DNA of 64,000 nt from Jeotgalibacillus sp. ET6 (GTDB lineage: Bacteria; Bacillota; Bacilli; Bacillales; Jeotgalibacillaceae): NCBI RefSeq assembly GCF_029667115.1, contig NZ_JARUIU010000002.1, positions 124,001 through 188,000 on the forward strand, read 5' to 3'. The notes under the pieces are model-generated. The model searched no databases. It saw only the letters and a list, made by a program, of their open reading frames with translations, and had not been told where the DNA came from. This document shows positions 1 through 8,187 of this stretch, one piece after another; position 1 is the stretch's first letter; every line of letters begins with the position of its first letter. The position numbers were made by a program, and so were the translations under genes.

Positions 1-1372
1 GCTGTTCAACCCACTGATGAAGCAGCGGTACAGCAAAATCCGGACGCTTGGTAATGAGCTGCTTAAATCCTGCAAGCTCCAGTTCTTCCGGCGTAAACCC
101 AATCCAGTCCACCAGCTCCACCCATTCCTTGTAACGGGCTGCATCAAGCAGCAGTGAACCTAGGTGACGCGCACTGTAAGGAAGCAGGGATTCATACACT
201 GCAATGGTGGAATCCGCCGTATGCAAACGCAGCTTACCTGTTTCAAGCTTACGGATGAGCCAATGTGCAAATGATCTTTTCTCAGATTCGGTCTCGAATT
301 TTTCAACATGAGCGGGAATTTTCTTCGGCAGCTCCTGTAAAATCGTCACCGCTGCATCCATCCGGTCATCCCACATCATCCATTCCATCCAGCGCACAGC
401 ATGAGGCAGGACAGAAGGAGAGGACAAGCGGAATTGCTCCTTCCATACCTCATTTTTCATTAGCAGCAGGGCAAGGCCCGTGCGTGCAAAATACAATTCA
501 TCTTTTTCTTCTGAAATCTCAGAAATGCGGTCGAGCTCTTTTTCTCTCCACGCTTTGGAAGTGAAGAGCTGAAACCACAGCAATGAATAGACCGAGTAGG
601 AAACAGGAGAAGAGATCGCTTCAAGGAGTTCATGAGATCCTGTACGCAAATCCTCCAAAAACGGATCAAAGGCAAAAGGACGGGCATAAACCGCCAGATC
701 TGACAGCGCATCTTCCATTTCCTCCAGAATCATCCCCAGTATTTCCATCACACTTTCATTTGATAAGACGGAAGGATCATGTGAATGAATTTCCCGTGAA
801 ACATAAATAAACAGCCAAAAGGAAGAATGCAGCTCATACAACGGCTTCCATTCTTTTTCCATTGGCGTTTTCTTTTGAATCGTCAGCTGTGCATTTTTAA
901 TGTAATGATCAAACAAAAACGGCTGCTCAAGAAGCTGTGAATAGTTCATGGTGGAGATTGCTTCCTTCACAATCTGCTTCCACGCCTGAGGAGACTTTTC
1001 AATCTTGATCATGGCAGGCTTTTGATTTCTCCATTTTGTAATCCATTGACTGACACTTGAGGTCTGCTGATAAAATTTAAAAAACACTGCCATGCGGTGC
1101 CGGCACCAATTTTCCTCCGGACAGCTGCAGGAGCTCGATTTCTCGGGATCAAGCGAAATGCGGACATTCACCTGATACACATCCCGTACTTTAGCACGCA
1201 GCATATTCATCGACGGATCATACCCGCCGTCATACACGGTGCCTTGTCTATATAAGAAAAGCCCTTTCTGAATCAGGCGTTCATCTTGCTGGTTCGACGG
1301 CATAAATTGCTGGAAAAGCTTTTGCTCCAGCTTTTCAATACCGCTTGTAAATGATTGAGATTGAAAACTCAT
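1..1372 (-). CDS. SWIM zinc-finger protein, YwqB-like (3' end outside window)
   Basis: About 457 residues are visible. Reading back from the ATG at 1372, the N-terminal 100 residues end in a SWIM motif with C82, C84, C90 and H92 (CSCPEENWCRH), the CxCx(n)CxH pattern of a zinc-binding DNA/protein interaction module. The rest is a long helical region rich in Trp, Leu and Glu, as in the Bacillus YwqB family, which often lies beside an SNF2 helicase gene (ywqA); that neighbour would be off the left edge. A GGTGGT-type ribosome binding site sits about 9 nt before the ATG. The gene is cut by the window start, so no stop is seen. The biochemical role is unknown; SWIM domains in general bind nucleic acid or protein. 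The SWIM call is firm, the YwqB assignment less so. Confidence 0.8.
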   Translation of the reverse strand, partial: MSFQSQSFTSGIEKLEQKLFQQFMPSNQQDERLIQKGLFLYRQGTVYDGGYDPSMNMLRAKVRDVYQVNVRISLDPEKSSSCSCPEENWCRHRMAVFFKFYQQTSSVSQWITKWRNQKPAMIKIEKSPQAWKQIVKEAISTMNYSQLLEQPFLFDHYIKNAQLTIQKKTPMEKEWKPLYELHSSFWLFIYVSREIHSHDPSVLSNESVMEILGMILEEMEDALSDLAVYARPFAFDPFLEDLRTGSHELLEAISSPVSYSVYSLLWFQLFTSKAWREKELDRISEISEEKDELYFARTGLALLLMKNEVWKEQFRLSSPSVLPHAVRWMEWMMWDDRMDAAVTILQELPKKIPAHVEKFETESEKRSFAHWLIRKLETGKLRLHTADSTIAVYESLLPYSARHLGSLLLDAARYKEWVELVDWIGFTPEELELAGFKQLITKRPDFAVPLLHQWVEQ

Positions 1373-1415
1373 CGCATACCTACCACCTTTAGTAATCAAA
1401 AAAAACGTACCTTTT

Positions 1416-1444
1416 ATTATACTCTATTTCCAGTAAAAAACGAA
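1416..1444 (-). promoter_or_regulatory. Probable sigma-A promoter of the SWIM gene
   Basis: On the minus strand a -35 TTCGTT (1444-1439) and a perfect -10 TATAAT (1421-1416) are separated by 17 bp, ending about 45 bp before the SWIM start codon. Confidence 0.5.
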
Positions 1445-1662
1445 CCGGCAGATGCAAGATAAGTAAAAGAGGCAAAAAAGTAATGATGAATTTTCCATTC
1501 TATATGAATATGGCTGTGGAAGAATGTGATGACTTGAAAATCCTCCAGACCTGCTTAGGTACAATGTGTAAAGTCAGATTTTAACTTGAAAATTTGCTTT
1601 TAGTCTTCCCTAAATAAGGTATTATTTAACTATGAATGGATGCTTAGAAGAGAGGGTATCGA

Positions 1663-1935
1663 ATGATTCTTGAAATATTTATAAATATTTGCATGTCCAT
1701 GGTAATGTTTTTTCGCGGAAATCCAAGCGATGAAAAAGTGTCCAGAAACATTGAATTGTTAAAAAGGACAGATTGGTTTAATCCGATTTATTCAATGAAT
1801 AAAGATTTATTTACGAAGGATGAGCATTTAAGATACATCGTGGGATGGGCAAAGGTTGAAAAATCCTTAGAAAACGAGAAAAAAGCTCAACAATTAAAGG
1901 AAGAGATCGTGGAAGCCTGCAAGAGCGCTTTATAA
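1663..1935 (+). CDS. Small hypothetical protein (90 aa)
   Basis: This 90-residue protein is not recognised. It has a short hydrophobic N-terminus (residues 1-17), then a charged helical body and a Lys/Glu-rich C-terminal third that could form a coiled coil. The ATG follows AGAGAGGG about 7 nt upstream. It ends just before the acetyltransferase gene at 1982, so the two may be co-transcribed. The intergenic stretch 1373-1662 holds the promoter of the divergent SWIM gene and an AT-rich TATTAT (near 1620) that could serve this gene. The coding call rests on length, ribosome binding site and gene-like composition only. Confidence 0.55.
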   Translation: MILEIFINICMSMVMFFRGNPSDEKVSRNIELLKRTDWFNPIYSMNKDLFTKDEHLRYIVGWAKVEKSLENEKKAQQLKEEIVEACKSAL

Positions 1936-1981
1936 AATGAGATTGCCAAAGCTTACAAGAGGAATGAGGGGGAGTGCCGTA

Positions 1982-2539
1982 ATGATTGAATTAAGATTTT
2001 TTAACCGTTCCGATTTTCAGCAGCTAATTAGCTGGATTGAAAGTCCCGCCTTTTTAATGCAGTGGAGCGGCCCGGGATTTCGTTTTCCATTAAATGAGCA
2101 GCAGCTGGATGATTATGTGAAAGAGGCAAATGAGTACGATTCCAAAGCATGGATTTATACGGTTGTGGACGAGGAAACGGGAAATGCCATTGGACATATT
2201 TCATTAGGGAGAATTGACCGTGAAAATAAATCGGCCCGTGTTGGGAAAGTGTTGCTTGGAGATAAGAGTGTCAGAGGAAGAGGAATCGGTCAGCAAATGA
2301 TAACTGAAATTCTCAAAATTGCATTTGATAAACTCGATTTGCATAGAGTGAGCCTTGGCGTTTTTGATTTTAATACGTCTGCTATTACCTGCTACGAAAA
2401 AGCCGGATTTAAAAAAGAGGGATTGCTGAGAGATGTAAGAAAAATGGGAGATGAATATTGGAGCTTGTGGGAAATGAGCATATTGGAAAATGAGTGGAGA
2501 GAGATGAAGATGGAGTGGGATGCACGTGATCAGCTTTGA
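1982..2539 (+). CDS. GNAT N-acetyltransferase, RimJ/RimL-like
   Basis: The 185-residue product has a GNAT fold: the acetyl-CoA loop RGRGIGQQM (motif A) in the middle and the typical C-terminal YEKAGFKKEGLLRD block of the RimJ/RimL branch. Such enzymes move an acetyl group from acetyl-CoA to an amine of a protein or small molecule; the substrate cannot be told. The frame stays open upstream to 1937, but the ATG at 1982 has the best ribosome binding site (GAGGGGGAG about 7 nt before). The gene overlaps the next GNAT gene by 20 nt in another frame, which suggests a translationally coupled pair. Confidence 0.85.
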   Translation: MIELRFFNRSDFQQLISWIESPAFLMQWSGPGFRFPLNEQQLDDYVKEANEYDSKAWIYTVVDEETGNAIGHISLGRIDRENKSARVGKVLLGDKSVRGRGIGQQMITEILKIAFDKLDLHRVSLGVFDFNTSAITCYEKAGFKKEGLLRDVRKMGDEYWSLWEMSILENEWREMKMEWDARDQL

Positions 2540-2999
2540 AGAAAACACCATACATAAATGGAAGATTGAAATGGACATTATGAATTCTAATCCCTCCTAT
2601 AATTTGATGTCTAGAAATAAAGCCACAGTCCATTTTCAGGACGTACAGGATGAATATGAAGAATCGAAGCGCTTGAATACTGTCCGCCTATTGGTTAAAC
2701 AGAATGAAACATACATAGGGCTCGTCGATTATTGTCTCGAAAATCCCTCTGACCATCTGCCCTGGATCAGTTTGTTTGTAATTCATTCGCATAATCAGGG
2801 AGCTGGCATTTCGGCTAAAGTGTACCGCCAGCTTGAACAACTGATTAAGCAGGAGGGTAAAGACCGCCTCCGTCTGGCCGTTCATAAAGATAATAAGATG
2901 GGGGTCAGGTTTTGGACAAAGCTTGGTTTCACTAAGTTCAAGGAAGTGACGCTGGCAGGTAAATTGCATGACTGTCTGGAAAAGGAATTATTTAGATAA
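2520..2999 (+). CDS. GNAT N-acetyltransferase (159 aa)
   Basis: A second GNAT-family enzyme. The acetyl-CoA site lies around residues 90-105 (HNQGAGISAKVYRQLE), followed by a conserved WTKLGFTKFKEV block near the C-terminus. The start lies inside the end of the preceding GNAT gene (20-nt overlap), with GATGGAGTGGG as a reasonable ribosome binding site. The two proteins are not close copies. The substrate is unknown. Motif A is less canonical than in the upstream gene, with QGAGIS where Q/RxxGxG/A is usual. Confidence 0.75.
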   Translation: MHVISFEENTIHKWKIEMDIMNSNPSYNLMSRNKATVHFQDVQDEYEESKRLNTVRLLVKQNETYIGLVDYCLENPSDHLPWISLFVIHSHNQGAGISAKVYRQLEQLIKQEGKDRLRLAVHKDNKMGVRFWTKLGFTKFKEVTLAGKLHDCLEKELFR

Positions 3000-3046
3000 C
3001 TAATTTATTGACGGAATTACAAAAATAAGGTAAGCTATAGGAAGTT

Positions 3047-3071
3047 ACTAATTAACAATACGTTAATTAGT
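3047..3071. promoter_or_regulatory. NrtR operator 1 (palindrome)
   Basis: A perfect inverted repeat: left arm ACTAATTAAC (3047-3056), spacer AATAC, right arm GTTAATTAGT (3062-3071). It sits about 50 bp before nrtR, downstream of a -35/-10-like pair (TTGACG 3008-3013, 17 bp, TAAGCT 3031-3036) and overlapping the region before a second -10-like TATACT (3078-3083). The same box recurs at 3933-3957 before pncA, so autoregulation plus control of NAD salvage is likely. NrtR binding itself is inferred from gene context. Confidence 0.75.
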
Positions 3072-3118
3072 TCAGGGTATACTTTAATTTACCTTTTAAA
3101 AGAATATAGGAAGGATAG

Positions 3119-3919
3119 GTGAAGGCGTTGACCAATCGATCGGAAGAAGAATTTCTGCAAATTTATGATTCCGGAAAGTATGTGACACCGGACGGGTATA
3201 CCTCTGACATAGCTGTTTTTACGATTGTTTCTGAAAAAAACACGCAATCCAAAATACCCAACAACGTACTGAAGCTCATGCTTATAAAACGGCACAAAAA
3301 AGATCATGAAGGCAACCCAAACATAGAAGGCGGGAAGTGGGCATTGCCTGGAGGATTTGTGCAGCCTGATGAAACAGCCTTTGAAGCAGCAGTAAGGGAA
3401 TTAGAGGAAGAAACAAGTGTCAAAGACATTCATTTAGAGCATTATCAGGTATACGATCAACCAGGAAGGGACCCAAGAGGCTGGATTATCTCCAATGCTC
3501 ATTACGCAATTGTAAAGGAACAGTATCTGGACAATAAAAAAGCAAATGACGATGCCCAGGAGGTTGAATTATTCAGTATGGAAGAACTTGATTCCCTGAA
3601 TCTGGCATTTGACCATGAGAAAATTATTAAAGATGCTTTTGACATTATTAAAAGAGAAATGATTCAAACTACATTAGCTAAAGAATTTCTGCCAAAGGAA
3701 TTTATCGCTTCTGAACTGCAAAATGTCTTACTGACTGTTACAGACAAATCGTCGATCAGAGGTAAATCAGCCTGGTCCAGAAAAATTAAAAACCTAAGCT
3801 TTATTGAACCAGTACTAACTGAAAAGGGATTGCCAAAAACGACTCAGCGCTATTCAGACCGGCCATCTGCATTGTTCAAATTCGTGGACAAAGAAGTGCC
3901 GCTTCCATCACTCTACTAA
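3119..3919 (+). CDS. nrtR: NrtR-type NUDIX transcriptional regulator of NAD metabolism
   Basis: The 266-residue protein has an N-terminal NUDIX domain (residues about 25-160) and a C-terminal winged-helix region (about 180-266, with KGLPKTTQRYSDRPSALFKF), the architecture of the NrtR repressors of NAD salvage genes. In that family ADP-ribose releases the repressor from DNA. The Nudix box is nearly intact (residues 79-101, GGFVQPDE then RELEEETSV); only the late Gly is Ser, so some hydrolase activity is possible. The start is GTG at 3119 after AGGAAGG; a TTG at 3128 is an alternative. It is followed by pncA, pncB and nadD, and both it and pncA have the same palindrome upstream. Confidence 0.85.
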   Translation: MKALTNRSEEEFLQIYDSGKYVTPDGYTSDIAVFTIVSEKNTQSKIPNNVLKLMLIKRHKKDHEGNPNIEGGKWALPGGFVQPDETAFEAAVRELEEETSVKDIHLEHYQVYDQPGRDPRGWIISNAHYAIVKEQYLDNKKANDDAQEVELFSMEELDSLNLAFDHEKIIKDAFDIIKREMIQTTLAKEFLPKEFIASELQNVLLTVTDKSSIRGKSAWSRKIKNLSFIEPVLTEKGLPKTTQRYSDRPSALFKFVDKEVPLPSLY

Positions 3920-3932
3920 TTTTTTTGCCATA

Positions 3933-3957
3933 AGTAATTAACAATAAGTTAATTAGT
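3933..3957. promoter_or_regulatory. NrtR operator 2 (palindrome) before pncA
   Basis: Left arm AGTAATTAAC (3933-3942), spacer AATAA, right arm GTTAATTAGT (3948-3957). Apart from one mismatch in the left arm and one spacer base, it is the same 25-bp box as at 3047-3071. It lies in the 59-bp gap between nrtR and pncA, which implies that pncA-pncB-nadD can be controlled separately from nrtR. Confidence 0.75.
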
Positions 3958-3978
3958 AAAACAGGGAGGAGAAAGATA

Positions 3979-4539
3979 ATGATGACGAAAACAGGTAAAT
4001 CAAGAGAAGCTCTATTAATTGTGGATATGAGTAATGATTTTGTGGCAGACAAGGGCACACTGACCGCCGGCAAACCCGCACAGGAAATTGTTCCTTACAT
4101 TAAAGATTTAGCATCTGCGTTTCTGAAAGAGGGAAATGTAGTAGTGGTTGCGATGGATGCCCACTCTCCTGATGACCCCCATTTTGACCTTTGGACACCG
4201 CATAATATTGTCGGTACGGAAGGCCAACAGCTATATGGTGAGCTGACTGACTGGTATCAAGCGAATGCGGAAAATGAAAACGTGCTTTATGTTCCGAAAA
4301 CAAATTATAATGCATTTTTCAAAACAGATCTGGCTGAGAGACTAAAACAGTTAGATGTGGAAAAGGTTCACGTTACCGGCGTTTGCACGGATATCTGTGA
4401 TTTTCTAACAGTAGCAGGGGCAGATGCAGAAGGGTTTAAAACAGCCATTCACAAAAGAGGGGCAGCAACGTTTACGAATCTTGGTGAAACGATGATCCAG
4501 CATATGAAACTGTGCTTTCACACGGAAATTATTGAGTAA
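3979..4539 (+). CDS. pncA: Nicotinamidase (isochorismatase fold)
   Basis: This 186-residue cytoplasmic enzyme would hydrolyse nicotinamide to nicotinate and ammonia, the first step of NAD salvage. The catalytic triad of the family is in place: D16 (IVDMSNDF), K107 (PKTNYNAFF) and C136 (TGVCTDIC). The metal-binding MDAHSPDDPHF segment supplies D60, H62 and H68. The ATG follows AGGGAGGAG with normal spacing. The next gene is pncB, which uses nicotinate, so the pathway order is kept. Isochorismatase-fold enzymes have other substrates, but the context makes nicotinamide by far the best choice. Confidence 0.9.
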   Translation: MMTKTGKSREALLIVDMSNDFVADKGTLTAGKPAQEIVPYIKDLASAFLKEGNVVVVAMDAHSPDDPHFDLWTPHNIVGTEGQQLYGELTDWYQANAENENVLYVPKTNYNAFFKTDLAERLKQLDVEKVHVTGVCTDICDFLTVAGADAEGFKTAIHKRGAATFTNLGETMIQHMKLCFHTEIIE

Positions 4540-4628
4540 GCTGCGGAGCTTAGCAACGGATGAATCTGGTGTTCCACTAGGAAGTTAAAGCCAGTCCTAT
4601 AAAGATTACTGATAGGAGGAGAAGGAAG

Positions 4629-5747
4629 ATGGAAAAAGAGATAGAATTAAAGGTACAAGGGAAAATAGACAGACTTACCAATGAAACTTTTAAATTTGAT
4701 GAACGGGTAGGAGAAGGTTGGTATTCAGCTGTTTATTTCCTGAAAACCAGAGAAATTGCGAAGAAGTACAAGTCAGATAAAGTGGTCACCATGCAGTTTT
4801 TCCAAAAAGAAGAAGCCGTTGTATGCGGAATGGACGAAGTCATTTCGCTGATTCATACCTTCGCAGAGGACCCGGAGGCGCTTGAAATTAACGCTCTGCA
4901 GGATGGAGAAAGCATCAGCCCCTTTGAAACCATTCTGACCATCAAAGGTCATTACCACCAATTTGGTTACTTAGAAGGGGTCATAGATGGTATATTGGCA
5001 AGAAGAACCAGCGTTGCGACAAATGTGTACCGTGTGGTAAAAGCTGCAGGAGATAAAAAAGTCATTTTCATGGGAGACCGGGATGACCATTTCAGCAACC
5101 AGGCAGGAGACGGATATGCAGCCTTTATAGGCGGAATGAGTGCTCAGGCAACACATGCCATGAACGAATGGTGGGGCGAAAAAGGTCTTGGTACGATGCC
5201 TCATGCAATGATCCAATTGTTTAATGGCGACATTGTAGAAGCCTCAAGAGCCTATTTGGAGACATTCCCTGAGGACGATTTAATTGCTCTGGTGGATTAT
5301 AACAATGATGTCATTACGGATTCTCTGAAAGTCGGGAAAGCATTCGGACAAAAACTTAAAGGAGTTCGAATAGATACGTCGAAAACGATGATGGATCAGT
5401 ACTTTATCCGAAACCAGGATATGCTGGGTTCCTTTGACGCAAGCGGAGTGAATGTTCCTTTAGTGAAAGCATTGCGGGAAGCATTGGACGGTGAAGGACT
5501 TCACCATGTTCAAATTGTCGTAAGCGGCGGGTTTACGGCTGATAAAATTAAACGGTTTGAAAAAGAAGAGGCTCCTGTAGATGTATATGGCGTTGGAGGC
5601 AGTTTACTGAAGGTGAACATTGGATTTACCGGGGATGATGTATTATTAGACGGCAAACACGAAGCGAAAGCGGGAAGGAAATTCAACAGCAACCCAAGGT
5701 TGAAGGAAGTTCCGATGCAAGTCCAAACCAGTGAAGAGGGGAAATGA
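4629..5747 (+). CDS. pncB: Nicotinate phosphoribosyltransferase
   Basis: The 372-residue protein converts nicotinate, PRPP and ATP to nicotinate mononucleotide. Family signatures are visible: an N-terminal segment ending in VTMQFFQ, the central GVIDGILARRTSVATN block (about residues 117-132), and the C-terminal VSGGFTADKI and DVYGVGGSLL barrel strands. It is of the shorter kind, shorter than most Bacillus PncB proteins. A GATAGGAGGAGAAGG ribosome binding site precedes the ATG. The stop is only 3 nt before nadD, so the pair is translationally linked. Confidence 0.9.
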   Translation: MEKEIELKVQGKIDRLTNETFKFDERVGEGWYSAVYFLKTREIAKKYKSDKVVTMQFFQKEEAVVCGMDEVISLIHTFAEDPEALEINALQDGESISPFETILTIKGHYHQFGYLEGVIDGILARRTSVATNVYRVVKAAGDKKVIFMGDRDDHFSNQAGDGYAAFIGGMSAQATHAMNEWWGEKGLGTMPHAMIQLFNGDIVEASRAYLETFPEDDLIALVDYNNDVITDSLKVGKAFGQKLKGVRIDTSKTMMDQYFIRNQDMLGSFDASGVNVPLVKALREALDGEGLHHVQIVVSGGFTADKIKRFEKEEAPVDVYGVGGSLLKVNIGFTGDDVLLDGKHEAKAGRKFNSNPRLKEVPMQVQTSEEGK

Positions 5748-5750
5748 ACA

Positions 5751-6368
5751 ATGAAAATTGGCGTTTTTGGTTCAGCGTTTGATCCGATTACATTAGGCCA
5801 TATGGTGTCCATGGAAATGATAGCGGACAGAAGAGGGTTTGATAAGATGTTATTAATTCCTTCGTCAGATACAAGGATTGATAAGGGGAGACAGCTCACA
5901 GCAAACCACCATCGCATGAAAATGGTTGAATTAGCCATTGAGGATAATTCTACATTTGTGACAGATGATACAGAAATGAAAGCGGCCGCCTGGCATTCAT
6001 ATACCTACTTCACGATGAAAGCGTTGAAGGAAAAATACCCTGAGGACGATTTATATTTTGTTATGGGGGCCGATAATTTACCTGGGTTGCCAAACTGGGA
6101 GTACGGTAAAGAATTGATCGAAAATAATCGATTTGTGGTTATGGGAAGAGAAGGATTTGATATGTCTGACATTATTGCCAGGGACGCTCTTCTTACAAAA
6201 AACGAGGATCGATTTGATTGCCTGAGCAAAGGGGTCACAGTGGAAACAAGCTCTTCTTTTATACGCTCGCGAATTCTGAATGGCCTGAGTGTCCGCTATC
6301 TGGTTCCGGACCAATCATTGGAGTATGCATTAGAGAATAACTTGTATTCAGAACAAGTGGATGAGTAG
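5751..6368 (+). CDS. nadD: Nicotinate-nucleotide adenylyltransferase
   Basis: The 205-residue enzyme adenylates nicotinate mononucleotide to deamido-NAD. Residues 7-17 (GSAFDPITLGH) are the nucleotidyltransferase GxFxPxxxGH motif, MGADN is the mid-domain signature, and SSSFIRSRI near the C-terminus is the ISSTxIR-like motif. Sitting in the NrtR-controlled operon, it would complete the branch nicotinamide, nicotinate, NaMN, NaAD; NAD synthetase is not in this window. The chromosome probably carries a second housekeeping nadD, making this a salvage-dedicated copy, but that is inference. Confidence 0.88.
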   Translation: MKIGVFGSAFDPITLGHMVSMEMIADRRGFDKMLLIPSSDTRIDKGRQLTANHHRMKMVELAIEDNSTFVTDDTEMKAAAWHSYTYFTMKALKEKYPEDDLYFVMGADNLPGLPNWEYGKELIENNRFVVMGREGFDMSDIIARDALLTKNEDRFDCLSKGVTVETSSSFIRSRILNGLSVRYLVPDQSLEYALENNLYSEQVDE

Positions 6369-6552
6369 GAGAAGTGAAAAGCATTGGGATAGTCCCTCCA
6401 AAAATAAATTCAATGATTCATCAAATGCAGTGGGAAGCGGGTGAGGTGCTGAACGAACATTTCTGCGGGCAGCACAGTCATCTTAAGCCCGATCTCACTG
6501 CCTTTTTAGTTTCCTTCAAAGTTATCTTCTCCATAATCATTAATTCAAATTA

Positions 6553-7122
6553 CTAAAATAAATATCTTAACCATTCATGCTCAGGATGTTGAGATTGGAT
6601 GGCATGACCCAGCCATCTTTTCTGTTCTTCGTCCAGCTTATCTTTCACAAGCATGAAATCCTGATGGTCTTTGTCACGAGTTTGTTTTGCTTTGAATAAC
6701 AGGACAATCTCAGGACTTAAATAAGGAAGCGCTGTATGGGTTCGACTCCAAGCGGCTGTTAAGGGAGTTGTGATCGTCCTCTCTCTTCTAAACAGCCACT
6801 CATTTTCTGAGGATTCATTAAGCAGTACCTCAACTGTATCTCCAGTTGTTCTGTTAAGAGCGTGCAATTCATGCACAGGAAGAGATAAAAATTCACCATT
6901 CCAGGGCTCGAGCTTCCCACTGATTATTTTCTTAAACTCCCACTCCACCAGAAAATTCTTTAAGCATCTTTGTTCGTTTCGAAAAATAGCAATCTCAATA
7001 TCCCCATGCTCCCTGGTTTCACTTCCCAAATAAAGATCAATCGCCCAGCCGCCTGCAAAAAACCAGGTTTTTGGATAATTAGTCATTATAGCCTTAATCC
7101 GCTGGCATGGAGCAAACTTCAT
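6553..7122 (-). CDS. Nucleotidyltransferase of the aminoglycoside/lincosamide (AadB/Lnu-like) fold
   Basis: The 189-residue protein contains FFAGGWAIDLYLG followed by HGDIEIAIFR (about residues 21-48), the GG-W-x(n)-D-x-E/D core of small nucleotidyltransferases that adenylylate antibiotics or other hydroxyl groups. Usual members have DxD; here it is DIE. Ribosome binding site CCAGGAGGG precedes the ATG. It is convergent with the NAD operon. Whether it gives antibiotic resistance cannot be told; many chromosomal homologues in bacilli have no known substrate. Confidence 0.75.
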   Translation of the reverse strand: MKFAPCQRIKAIMTNYPKTWFFAGGWAIDLYLGSETREHGDIEIAIFRNEQRCLKNFLVEWEFKKIISGKLEPWNGEFLSLPVHELHALNRTTGDTVEVLLNESSENEWLFRRERTITTPLTAAWSRTHTALPYLSPEIVLLFKAKQTRDKDHQDFMLVKDKLDEEQKRWLGHAIQSQHPEHEWLRYLF

Positions 7123-7154
7123 CTGAATTTCCCTCCTGGTAAAAAAGTTACAAT

Positions 7155-7265
7155 CTGAGCCTTTTCAGGGCAAGGCCTTGGAATACTTAGCACAGTCCCT
7201 GCGGAAAGCGTCCTACTTAAGCAAGTGAACCGAGCAAAGAGTCTGAGACAGTTTTATTCCTTGCT
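7155..7265 (+). repeat. 5'-truncated copy of the Bacillus-type structured intergenic repeat (copy A)
   Basis: The stretch holds CAGGGCAAGGCCTTGGA, GTCCCTGCGGAAAGCGTCC and TGAGACAGTTTTATTCC. These match in order the 3' half of the full-length repeats at 30130-30312 and 42065-42250. The 5' half with GGCGACTCC is missing. It lies between two minus-strand genes. Confidence 0.7.
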
Positions 7266-7282
7266 CTGCTATGCAAGAATAT

Positions 7283-7684
7283 TCAGCTTTTATTGGATTT
7301 TCTATAGGATCGATCTTTAATAAACTGAACAACTTCATCAAAAGATCGCTTTTTTGTAACAAAATCAACTGTTAAATCAGCAGCTTCTTCCTCATTCATT
7401 ACACAAACATGTCCGTTGATAAACAAAAAATAGGTCATACAACCAAAAGCAGTTCGTTTATTTGCATTTTGAAAAACATGGTTTTTAGCGAGCGATTCAA
7501 ACAAAGCAGTTGCTTTTTCGAAAATATCAGAATACAGAGAATCTCCGTACATAGTTTGGAAAGGTCGTTCAATTGAACTATCCAAGAGATTTGGTTCTCT
7601 GACCCCAACCATTTCTCCAGGACTGTAATCTCTGATCATCATTTCATTAATCTCTTGTGCCACTTCAGCTGATAACTTTTTCAT
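7283..7684 (-). CDS. doc: Doc-type (Fic fold) toxin
   Basis: The 133-residue protein carries the Doc version of the Fic motif, HVFQNANKRTAF (H69 to F80), with Lys where AMP-transferring Fic proteins have Gly. Doc toxins of this type phosphorylate elongation factor Tu and stop translation. The ATG overlaps the stop of an upstream 42-residue gene by 4 nt (ATGA), the standard antitoxin-toxin coupling. The motif is complete, so the toxin is probably functional if expressed. The target is inferred from the family. Confidence 0.85.
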   Translation of the reverse strand: MKKLSAEVAQEINEMMIRDYSPGEMVGVREPNLLDSSIERPFQTMYGDSLYSDIFEKATALFESLAKNHVFQNANKRTAFGCMTYFLFINGHVCVMNEEEAADLTVDFVTKKRSFDEVVQFIKDRSYRKSNKS

Positions 7685-7809
7685 CGATCAACTAACGCCT
7701 TAAACGTACCATCGTAAAGACGTTTTATGACATTCCAAGATTCTTCATCAATCTCCGTGACGACCTCAATTATTTCTTCTGAATTTTGTTCAAGGTCTTT
7801 TTTATCCAT
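7681..7809 (-). CDS. Short acidic antitoxin partner of Doc (42 aa)
   Basis: This 42-residue ORF starts at ATG 7809, with AGGTGA 6 nt before it on the minus strand. It runs MDKKDLEQNSEEIIEVV and ends TFKALVDR, with its TGA overlapping the doc ATG. It is strongly acidic in its first 25 residues, like the toxin-neutralising tail of Phd-type antitoxins, but it is too short to include a normal Phd DNA-binding fold. The antitoxin role is inferred from position and coupling. Confidence 0.7.
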   Translation of the reverse strand: MDKKDLEQNSEEIIEVVTEIDEESWNVIKRLYDGTFKALVDR

Positions 7810-8005
7810 AGTTGTCACCTCTTTTGAATGGTTTAGCAGAAAAGTACTCTCATCAATTTATATTTATAGTGTAACGTAAATAAGTAAAAAAAGGTAAAGT
7901 GACTTTGGTTTCAACTAAAATCATCTTTTATCTAGTTTATAGTATTAGTTCTGTTTCAAGAATTATAAACCACCGGTACGAAAACTTTTTACATATTCAA
8001 GCTTT

Positions 8006-8053
8006 TTCTCATCAAATCCTCATTTTCACCTTGTACAATGGAAATAGTATAAG
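8006..8053 (+). promoter_or_regulatory. Promoter with TTCTCAT/TCCTCAT direct repeats before the response regulator
   Basis: Two direct repeats 11 bp apart (TTCTCAT 8006-8012, TCCTCAT 8017-8023) lie immediately before a -35-like TTCACC (8025-8030), a 17-bp spacer and a -10-like TATAAG (8048-8053). The same repeat pair is found before the PepSY gene at 10905. Tandem half-sites one helical turn apart are typical of OmpR/PhoB-family regulators such as the one encoded just downstream. The rest of 7810-8187 shows no convincing gene. Confidence 0.6.
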
Positions 8054-8187
8054 TAACTCTTTAAAGTCGAATGAAGGGGAATGAACAATTTCCTGGGAAA
8101 TGTTCGTCTGATTTTGTTGAACGGATAGATGAAATGAAGTTTAGGTGATGTTCAAGGTAAAAGAACCTGGATAAATGAGGGATGACG

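Noticed and set aside
265-810. Plus-strand ORFs opposite the SWIM gene
   Set aside because: They are shadows of the long minus-strand SWIM coding frame, which has a clear domain and start.
6374-6556. 60-residue ORF right after nadD with a GTG start and GGAG upstream
   Set aside because: The translation has no recognisable pattern and the frame runs into the 3' end of the opposite-strand nucleotidyltransferase gene; the signal upstream could be chance. Not strong enough to call a gene.
6553-7122. Aminoglycoside resistance gene
   Set aside because: Only the nucleotidyltransferase core is seen; no close match to a named resistance enzyme could be made from the sequence.
7899-8084. 61-residue ORF in the gap before the response regulator
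   Set aside because: It crosses the promoter and operator boxes of the two-component operon and has no ribosome binding site.
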